Assembly: GCA_050084985.1 (NCBI GenBank)
Contig: JBITNC010000001.1
Span: forward strand, 2,728,001-2,792,000
Source of the DNA: Nageia nagi
Lineage: Eukaryota > Pinophyta
Reading direction: 5' to 3'
DNA length: 64,000 nt
Positions within the stretch are counted from its first letter, which is position 1. Every line of letters starts with the position of its first letter. The translations under genes were made by a program, and so were the position numbers. The notes beneath the pieces are model-generated. The model was not told the origin of the DNA. It searched no databases and saw nothing but the letters and a program-made list of their open reading frames with translations. Of the stretch, positions 56,141 to 64,000 are shown one piece after another.

Positions 56141-58088
56141 ACCAATACCAACCAATAAACTTTAATAAATAAACGCAATCAATAATCAAGTGTTAGGCTC
56201 AGAAGCAAAGAGATAAGAAAGGGAAGTAGTAGTTGTAAAAACACATAAGGAATTGCAATAGATCAATAGTTTCCATGCCAAATGAATAACTCAATTAGAG
56301 GAGTTGATCACCAAGGAGCCCATTGATTCCATGCAAGTAATCTGAATTAGATTTCAACTTGATGTTCTTCACTAAAAAATAGATCATGATGCAAAGGTCT
56401 AGATTCTTCAAAGGAAATGATGCTCATCCCAACTTGAGATCAGCCTAATCGAACCTCTTCCTTCAGCCCTCATTCCTTCTTAGCAAAAACTTCAACAACC
56501 CACTACCAAATCTTTTAATGGTGATGTTGCAGGATAGAATTCTATTATGCCATGGTTAAGAATTGAAATATGAAAATTTTGGAAGGGAAGTTAATACCAT
56601 AAAAAATATAAGTTAGTTAGTGGTGAAGGATCTACATATGATTGTATTATTTTGAAGTAATATAATGAATCCCTCCTTTTTAATGCAAAAGTTATGATGA
56701 TGTTAATAAAAGTATAAAAGAAATAAGTTGAGAAATAACTTATAAATGGTTATTAAAATGAGGAAGTAATGGAAACTAATAAATAGAATGAATATAAATA
56801 AGGCACTTATAAAAAGGAATTAACAACAAGGAATAGAAGTGCTTAATGACTTCCTTAGATGAAATTTCCAACTAACGAAGACACCACTCCCCAAGAAATA
56901 CCAATTCAATGGATTATTGATTTTACTATGAAGCTTGTGATACAAACCAAAACCCCTTAAAATTATTCCCTTATACCAAATTGGACCTATATCAATTACT
57001 AATAAAAACCTACCCTGTTAGAAGCCTAATACTATAGACAACTTATCGACCTAAAGTAGATGGATGGATGATGAGAGTTGAGGAGGAGGACTTAACAATA
57101 ATCATATATTATCACTCAATGTTTCAAGAATATGAATGGTACTTCACCAAAATGTGATTCAATTTCTCATACTAGCCTTACAAAACCCCTTAGGCATGGC
57201 TAAAATGTGCAGCAAGAAGGCCTATCGAAGACCATCTTAAATACTACTAGATCCAATGCCCTCTAATGAGCAAAGGAGTATTGGGATGGATCATGACAAG
57301 GTTTCCATATGTCAAGGTAGTATTTGATTACACCAAATACTTTACATGACCTTACCACTCAAAAAATAGTAGTCCAAAAGTGTTCTAATTCTAGAGGATC
57401 TAAATCCAATGATAGATCTAAGGCATCTATTGACCAAATTTTTTTACAAAAATATCACTTGAATATTAAAAGCACATAAAAAACTAAAAGTAAATAGAGA
57501 TCCTATCTACATTATTTCCACCTTGGAATTGCACAAAATGTTACAACTCTCGAGCAATAATTTAGTCACTATTGTTATTGATCTTTTGAAGAAGAGAGAT
57601 TCATATGCTTGAGAGTTGGATGTTTTATAGATAAGTTACTTATAAAAGCTAATTCTATACAACTATTTTTGGAAGAAGACTTCAAAATTCATTTAATAAC
57701 TAAAGTACTACAATTCTATCCAAGCCCTACTCCTCAAACTATTTTGGACTATATGACCCACTACTAGTTCAAACATTCCTTTGGGTCCATACCAATCAAC
57801 TTTTTGGTACAATTGTATGAGATTGAGTGGATAAGTGATCAATTTATAGCAACAAAAGTGGTGTACTATTATAGTAACTATTTTGTACCAATAAATGATT
57901 TGATTCCCATGACTATAGAGCAAAGGAAAACTTATTATAAAAGAAGTTGTATGAGTCTTATCGTAAGGATCCAAACAAGAACTCAGGAGTGATTTCATAA
58001 AGACTTCTTGTATTGAAGGTTTCTTATTAATGATATAAAATGCTAATACCCAGCTCAAGGATGAGCTAAAGTATAAAGTTAGGGAGGG
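56141..58088 (+). pseudogene. ORF3-like remnant, 3' side of the copia insertion, second-type element
   Basis: A coiled-coil-like reading resumes after the copia LTR (KTHKELQ, KQITQLEELITKEPIDSMQV, VLHQKIDHDAKVQ when TAG is read as Gln) to about 56500. Further protein-like stretches lie at 56880-57340 (RVEEEDLTIIIYYHSMFQEY; AWLKCAARRPIEDHLKYY) and 57640-58010 (EEDFKIHLITKVLQFYPSPT; SDQFIATKVVYYYSNYF). I recognise none of them. They end just before a purine tract GTTAGGGAGGG and the LTR start at 58089, the place of a 3'-terminal ORF. Confidence 0.45.
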
Positions 58089-58470
58089 TGATAGCAGGAG
58101 AGAAATCCATAATGTAAATCAATCGAATCTAATTAGTATTTAGAGATTAAATACTATTTATTGGTTACTTTTTCTATTTCATCCAAAAGGAAATGACTCC
58201 ACAAACCATTGATGGTCCCAATAAGAAGAGAACCAAGGGTAGAGGGAGTGTGTGAGTTGAATGTGTAATAACTACATCATTATAACATACTTATATTGAT
58301 TAATATTAATAAAGGGTCAACCCCCTTGTTTGTTGTGTCTAAGTTAGTTATCTTTGCTTTGTGTTCTTCCTTTCAATATACCCATCAATTCTCAATTATA
58401 GATAAGAACTTCATCAATCAATTCAATTGGTCAACATTATCACATTTTGTGTTTCTATAAATGCCAACAC
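58089..58470 (+). repeat. LTR of the second-type Ty3/gypsy element (3' copy)
   Basis: Starts TGATAGCAGGAGAG right after GTTAGGGAGGG. Its first ~100 bp match 37308. The end near CCAACA (about 58472) is uncertain. It might also serve as the upstream LTR of the following element, but no PBS is seen there. Confidence 0.5.
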
Positions 58471-58823
58471 ATTTCATCAGACTATGAAAATTCCACTACA
58501 TTTTCAAAATAGAAAGTGAAATTTAAAAAAAAAAAATTATCATAAATCATTCTAGAATGAGGAATCAGTCTCAAAAAAACTTTGAAAATCCAAAAAACAT
58601 TTTTCCTCCTATGTCAGAACCAATTAAAACCTCTCATAAAGATCCTATTTATGAATTTGAATGATATATGTTAAACAATGTTGATGCTATCATGAAATTT
58701 ATTAAAGCTAAATAACTTGTAAATCAACCAAGTTTTTCAGTTGTGTAAAATAATTAGCCTCAAACTAATCCTTCAAGAAACCAAGCTCATATTGAAACTT
58801 TTTGGGATCCAAAAATTGTTGAC

Positions 58824-60360
58824 TTGGCCTCTATTCAAACTTCATCCATGCAAAATAGTGTCATGATTGATCTCAATTTTGATCCCAACAATAGGAGTTC
58901 AACTTCCATTTACACCCACATTCCTATTGTTTTACAAGCCATACCATCATCTTCCACTCCATCCACCATTATCACTACCCAAATATCCATACCTCCACAT
59001 TATTCCAATCATCAACCTCAATCAAGATCCCAACAAACAAATACTCCTCATACAACCAATCCACCATACATACAATTCAAACCAAACACAACACAACTTC
59101 CACCATTTCAAGCATATACCTCTCATGCATCCACCTTTGATTCAAAACAAGCCAATACTCTCTTCTCCTCCATGCAAGATACCTCAAGGCTCAATCCTTT
59201 ATTGGCTTCCACTCAACACATACTTCATATACTATAAAATTTAGAGGTTGGTTATTAAGATTTGAACAATAATAAAACTTATGAGCAATTACCTAATGAA
59301 CCAATACACCCTTTAGTTCCATATTATACTTAGCCTTCCAATTTTGACCTCCCTAAGTTTGATAAATTTAAAGGAAAAGAGGATCCTAAAGATCATATAT
59401 TTAAGAGTATTTAAACATGAATGTTATTTAATTAATCACATTGATCCACTTATGTTGAGAACTTTTCCAATGAATTTAGGTGGATAAGTAGTTGATTGGT
59501 ATAATAGCAAATGTTTTTCTTAATCATTTTTCAATAAAAATTAAGATAAATACAACTTTAAGTGATTTGTATAATCTTAAGCAATTTCAAGATGAACCAA
59601 TCATTGATTATGTGATAATATGGAAAGCTATTATTCATGAGATTAGATTTCCTATTCCTCAAGATAAATTAACTCACCTTTTTGCAAAAATATATGCAAA
59701 ACATATTTCAAATAGATTTCAAATTCATAATTTATCTTCCTTTGAAGAGGTAATTTGCATGGCTAAAATAATTGAAGATGTAAATGTACAAAATGGTGAT
59801 GTTAAACTAAGGAACAAATAAGATTACCAAAAGACCAAAGGATCATTTCTTAGACCTCCCCTATCATAAGTGAATCAAGTTTCACTAATCCAACCATCCA
59901 TTGCACCATATCCTCCTCTTGGACCACCACCACAAAATCCATATCCAATTCAAACAAAGGCTCAATTTCAAGGGAATTAACCTAGAAAAAGACCACTAAT
60001 AACAAAGAGAGACTACACTCCACTTCTAGATACCTTATATAATATTTTACAAAAAGCACCTTAATGCTCAAAGTATTACTCTTCCTAATATTATACTAGA
60101 AGATCCTAATGCTCCAAAACATGTTTGGTACAAAGATAATGAACATTGTGCTTTTCATAAAGCTAAAGGATACCAAACAAATAAGTGCCACCATTTAAAA
60201 ATGTGATACAAGATTTTATTGAAAGAGGGGACCCTATTATTGATAATCCATTTGCACCCTCTAATCATAATATTAATGTTTATAAGGATCCTTTACCAAA
60301 GAAAAATAAAATTGAAACAAATCAAGTAAATTATGTGGATTCTTCATGTATGTAACATTT
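58824..60360 (+). pseudogene. Gag, third-type Ty3/gypsy
   Basis: The N-terminal part (58824-59237) is a low-complexity Ser/Thr/Pro/Gln-rich stretch. NFDLPKFDKFKGKEDPKDHI at about 59340-59400 starts the gag domain. The open frame 59492-59821 continues with FSIKIKINTTLSDLYNLKQF, DYVIIWKAIIHEIR and FEEVICMAKIIEDV. At about 60110-60240 a knuckle-like CAFHKAKGYQTNKCHHLKNV then IQDFIERGDPIIDNP is read. A frame break lies between 59240 and 59335 and another near 59860. Confidence 0.75.
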
Positions 60361-60639
60361 TGTTGGGATGATTAATGATGTAACATGAAATCAAAAATGG
60401 AATCCTCCTAGTCAAAATGCCTCAAGTTCATATCCACCTCAAAGGAATTATGATCAAAGAGGAACTACCCAAGTTCTAAGAGGTCCTCCTCCAATTCCAA
60501 GGCATCCTGTTGTCATAATCAAATAAAATATCACACATCAACTTAAGTATTCACCCACAAATATGTCTATTTATTATTTACTTCAAACATTTAAAGCACA
60601 TAAATATGCTCTCATGGAAGTTTTAAAATACATTGAGGT

Positions 60640-61170
60640 GCTAGCATAAAATGTTGGATCCTTCACCAACTTTGTGGGACATGTTCAATCATGTGATTCA
60701 GGAGCCATAACATTTTATGAGCATGAAATAGTAGAGGAAGTACTTCTTAGACCACATCCCCCACTCTTTATCATTGCATATATGGAGGGATAAAATTTTA
60801 AAAGAGCCTTAATTTATAATAGTTAAAGTATTAATGTTATATCTTCTTCAGCTTTGGATCATATAAAAATACCTTGAAGTCATTTATCCTCTTCCACATT
60901 ACAATTAAGAGCCTTCAATGACATTATATCTACTACTATGGGTACTATTGTTCTTCCACTTCGTGTAGAACCTAGAACCTTGCATATAATATTTCATATC
61001 ATTGAATATCCTTTACAATATAATATCTTACTTAGAAGACCATAGATAAATGAATTGAGGTGTGTTCCTTCAACTTTGCATTAATGTATTAAATTTATTC
61101 ATGAAGGAAAATTGACTTGTGTCAATGTTGATCTAGAACAATTTCAATATTGTAATTTTATCCCTTAATA
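60640..61170 (+). pseudogene. Aspartic protease, third-type Ty3/gypsy
   Basis: RALIYNS*SINVISSSALDH at about 60805-60860 replaces the usual LIDNGSS active site (Asp reads Tyr, then a stop). HLSSSTLQLRAFNDIISTTM, GTIVLPLRVEPRTLHIIFHI and YPLQYNILLRRP follow; the last is the LLGRPW box with Gly read as Arg. Then comes LRCVPSTLH*CIKFIHEGKL. The family match is strong despite the stops. Confidence 0.8.
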
Positions 61171-62430
61171 TGATGATCTTCTTTCTCCCACACATCTTGT
61201 AACAATTGCTCCATCCACTTTTGCTCCTTGTAATGTTGTGTCTTCAAATGAGGTTCCTTCTATTGTATAATCAATTGGGAAATCTATTTTTACTTACACT
61301 TTTATACATATTGGTGGCAATATTATTCTATCACTTTGCCTAATATTCCTTCAATTAGAGATATGGTACATCCTACATAATCTTCCAAATCAAAGGAACC
61401 ATGTCTTAAACCTATATCTTTTGTTAAATAAGAGAATGTAATGTTAAATATTTCAACATCAAGTAAGGAACCTTACATTTCTTCTTCCTCTTCTTGTGCT
61501 CCTCTTGAATATTTATCTAAATTTACATTTTCCACTTAATATTTTGATGAAAAATATGGTTGGAAAGGTCATAATCTTCGTAAGTATGAGCAAGGTCAAG
61601 TTGAGCCCATTATTGTTGAACCATGTAAACCCCTTGATAAAACTAGTTTGGGTTATCGAAGATAGACATTATTCATTAGTGTACCTCATGTTATATCATG
61701 TAAAATGGAACCATCTATTCAAGAGAATATTTCTAGTGTTATACTTCCTCAACTTCCTTATGATGAATCCAAAGAGGATATATACTTAAAAACTCTATTT
61801 GTTAATACCCTTTCATATGAGATTCTTCCATTCATCCATGTTAGAACATGGTCATATAATTTTGTAATCATTAATATTCCAACTTTCTTTGATCATGGTC
61901 TTGATTCTTTTTTTATTATTTAAATCCTTCCTTCAACATGATCATGCCTCTTGATTGTGATATTACTACATCTCCTCCACCTTTCAAGTTAAATTTTGAT
62001 TGTGAGGAGTTTATTTAAGAGTTTATAAGTGTTGATGTGGAAGAGTTCTTTCATGTCAATTTTATCATGTGTGACCAAAGTTCTACATTTTCTCATGCTA
62101 TTTTCACTATATATTCAGATTTGTTTACACCTTTGACTTATTTTTCAAATGATGGTCTGCATCAAATTTCTATTTATCTTGAGAAAATTGATTTTTATAT
62201 TGAAAATTATTGTATTTTTTTTTATTATTTTCTAGGTTATGAATCTATAGTCAATTTTCTTATGATATATACTCATATTCCTTCATGTAATAAGGATATT
62301 TATGCTTAATTTTTAAACATGGAAGATTATTATGACCAATATTATTCTAATTTTGACACTTTTGAGAGAACTATCTTAAACATGGAAGAATATTTTGAAA
62401 ACTATAATTCAAACTAAATTTGCTACCTAA
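61171..62430 (+). pseudogene. Unassigned coding-like region between protease and integrase end
   Basis: Several overlapping open frames (61496-61789, 61705-61923, 62037-62309) with Phe/Ile/Tyr-rich content, for example SKEDIYLKTLFVNTLSYEIL and EEFFHVNFIMCDQSSTFSHA. It probably represents the variable linker after protease. The RT that should follow is not recognisable. Confidence 0.35.
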
Positions 62431-63060
62431 TTGAAATTAAAGCACCCAAAATTGTTGAATTTAATGAAACAAATATTATATTTAATTTTGGGATTCATTT
62501 TAAATTAATTATAGATTATGGTATCCCTTTCAAAAATAAGTATGTTAAAACTTTGTGTGAAATGTATAATATTCAATTAAGTTTTTCTACACCTTATTAT
62601 CCATAAGAGCTCTTCAAAAATTTCTTGGAAAGTCACAAAGAGATTGGAATACCAAACTTTCCTTTGCAATATGGGAATACATAAAAAGCATCCATACACC
62701 TACAGGATCAACCTCATTTTCATTAATTTATAGTGTTGAAGTTGTTTTGCCACTTGAACTTGAACTTCTGTCACTTTTCATTTCATTGCAAGAATTCATT
62801 GATGATAATACATACAAAGAAAATAGAATAGCCCAAGAATTAAGTGCCCTTGAACACTTAAGAATTAATCAAGAATGCATTAAAATATCTTATAATAAAA
62901 GGGTACATTATCATGAATTAAAATTTGGTGACCTTGTTTTGAAATAAAATCAATAAATCACAAGTCAACCTCATGCTGAAAGAGGAAAATTTGCATCTAA
63001 TTGGATGGGACCATACATTCTCATAAGTAAATTAGAATCAAGAGCATACAAATAAGAAAA
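62431..63060 (+). pseudogene. Integrase C-terminal part, third-type Ty3/gypsy
   Basis: DYGIPFKNKYVKTLCEMYNI then LSFSTPYYP (around the second catalytic Asp), then VLPLELELLSLFISLQEFID, DNTYKENRIAQELSALEHLR, ISYNKRVHYHELKFGDLVLK in the open frame 62747-62947, and HAERGKFASNWMGPYIL. There is a deletion near 62610-62700, where the Glu-containing helix should be. Confidence 0.75.
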
Positions 63061-63530
63061 CTTATAGTGTTGAAAATTGATATCATTCACCATAAACCCT
63101 TATACACTTAGACCAAACAACAACATAAAAAAATTTGGAAAATCCTTGCACAAAAAAAACAAATCAAAACATTTCAAAAGCACAAAAATAAACAAAGAAA
63201 ATACAAAATACAAAAATAAATTCTTACATTGATCATGTCTTTATCATCAATCAATCATCCCTTTGGCTTATCTTAGCATTATGGAAGAGTTTTCAAGAGC
63301 TATAGCAAGTCCCTCAAGATTCCTTTTCATCTATCACTTGTCTTGTATCATCACTTCTATATCATTGCATTTAGAGTCAATACTTACTATTTTTTATTTT
63401 TTTAATACCATCCTACCTTTTTGGGTGCATGGGAGCCACAAGTCACTCATCTCCTTTCACTGTAAAGATAAATTATGTCTACACTTGTATTTTCTTTATC
63501 ACCACTTGTATATGTATTGTAACTCATGGT
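63061..63530. other. AT-rich DNA, no gene recognised
   Basis: A-rich sequence after the integrase end, then unassigned DNA. The 89-codon plus-strand open frame at 63263-63532 is hydrophobic, His/Tyr-rich and unsupported. Confidence 0.5.
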
Positions 63531-63532
63531 AA

Positions 63533-63869
63533 GGACTATTTTACATCATATTTTACCTAGTCTGGTATGGAAATAGAGCATATTCTACATATTAAAATTG
63601 AATTTAATCCTTAACTCTTTTTCATTTTGCTAAGCCAACAATAACTCCAAATCAAAAAGAATTATGTTAGCTTTGATATGATAATAAATACATAACAATA
63701 GCATATTCACCTCTATGGGTGACCTTTGGATTACATATGGACTATTCATATATAATTTCTTGTTACACATAAAAAATTAGTAAATTCCTATAGCTGAATT
63801 TACTAAATATAGTAAGTAAATACTATTATATTCTATATACAATAATACCTAAGGATTACATGTCTAACA
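63533..63869 (-). repeat. 3' LTR (partial extent) of a second copia element
   Basis: The minus strand begins TGTTAGACATGTAATCC at 63869, directly after the purine tract. The far (plus-strand left) boundary is a guess, because the other LTR is outside the window. Confidence 0.5.
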
Positions 63870-63885
63870 TTCCCCCCCATAATCC
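63870..63885 (-). other. Polypurine tract of the second copia element
   Basis: The minus strand reads GATTATGGGGGGGAA just before the LTR start TGTTAGAC. Confidence 0.75.
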
Positions 63886-64000
63886 AAAGGGGTATTGGTA
63901 AGTCCAAGCATCTTCCTAAATTTCTTGAACTTTTCTTGTCCAAGTGCCTTGGTGAAGATGTCTTCTATTTTCTCATATGTGGAACAATATTTCACTTGAA
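63886..64000 (-). pseudogene. Copia pol, C-terminal end (runs off the window)
   Basis: The minus-strand reading gives QVKYCSTYEKIEDIFTKALG then QEKFKKFRKMLGL, the conserved tail of copia RNase H (normally ..ADIFTKALG). The frame is open over the visible part, so this copy may be better preserved than 49750-56140. Confidence 0.85.

Larger units (their letters stand above)
37308..58470 (+). mobile_element. Second-type Ty3/gypsy element, interrupted by a copia element
   Basis: Order on the plus strand: LTR start at 37308, gag (about 38940-39910), protease (about 40460-40800), RT (41960-42540), RNase H (42640-43200), integrase (43430-44430), a tandemly duplicated segment, a coiled-coil ORF3-like remnant, and an LTR start at 58089. 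The first ~100 bp at 37308 and 58089 align without gaps at roughly 75% identity, and both begin TG..TAG.AGGAGAG, as expected of an LTR pair. Similarity stops after that, so the 5' LTR is damaged. A complete copia element lies at 49750-56140. There is no aRNH. Every domain is broken by stops. Confidence 0.65.
58560..63060 (+). mobile_element. Third-type Ty3/gypsy element lacking RT and RNase H
   Basis: Plus-strand remnants in order: Pro/Ser/Thr-rich gag start (58824-59237), gag core (59335-59821), a zinc-knuckle-like part (about 60110-60240), protease (about 60640-61160), an unassigned middle (61200-62430) and the integrase end (62515-63050). RT and RNase H motifs are missing, so the pol core was probably deleted. 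Boundaries and LTRs were not found. Confidence 0.75.

Noticed and set aside
49745-56145. Target-site duplication of the copia element (CCTAA / ACCAA)
   Set aside because: Only part of the five bases agree, so I do not count it as a duplication, although mutation of an original one is possible.

Overview
The window is plant nuclear DNA, very AT-rich, and almost entirely built from decayed, nested LTR retrotransposons plus tandem repeats. I see no intact host gene, no rRNA operon, no tRNA gene and no CRISPR. The plant assignment rests on three things: Ty3/gypsy and Ty1/copia polyproteins of plant type, a copia primer-binding site for initiator tRNA-Met, and a satellite derived from plant-type 5S rRNA. 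The density of old nested elements suggests a large-genome plant. The species cannot be told from this window.

Region by region. (1) 1-7665 and 20760-21445, minus strand: an old Tat-like Ty3/gypsy element, cut in two. (2) 7666-20759, plus strand: a structurally complete 13.1-kb element of the same family, inserted into the gag of the old one, with a perfect 5-bp target duplication (GGTAT) and two ~1.5-kb LTRs. (3) 21446-25800: mostly unassigned DNA, with a decayed ORF carrying a ~24-residue repeat (23612-24265) and a ~142-bp tandem repeat. (4) 25811-27910: a T-rich minisatellite. (5) 27911-30977: nine ~352-bp tandem units, each containing a 5S-rRNA-derived segment. (6) 30978-37300: AT-rich DNA with a terminal-inverted-repeat unit that holds a decayed gene fragment (32617-33968), a ~58-bp tandem repeat, and an LTR/PBS remnant. 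(7) 37308 to about 58470, plus strand: a second kind of Ty3/gypsy element (gag-PR-RT-RH-INT) with a threefold duplication at its integrase end and a downstream coiled-coil ORF. A complete but dead Ty1/copia element (49750-56140, minus strand) interrupts it. (8) 58560-63050, plus strand: a third Ty3/gypsy type with gag, protease and integrase remnants but no recognisable RT/RNase H. (9) 63870-64000, minus strand: the 3' end of another copia element, running off the window.

The most interesting content is the family represented twice in regions 1 and 2. Its domain order is gag - protease - archaeal/plant-type RNase H (aRNH) - RT - degenerate retroviral-type RNase H - integrase, followed by a ~1,100-codon ORF downstream of pol ('ORF3': globular part, Pro/Ser/Thr linker, coiled coil). 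The aRNH lies before RT, whereas in Tat elements as I know them it lies after the RT-RNase H. The aRNH of the younger copy keeps all four acidic catalytic residues, while the original RNase H has lost two. That suggests a transfer of function. ORF3 is recognisable in both copies and is therefore a family component. All copies are riddled with stop codons, most explained by C-to-T change at CAG, CAA or CGA codons, as expected for methylated, silenced repeats.
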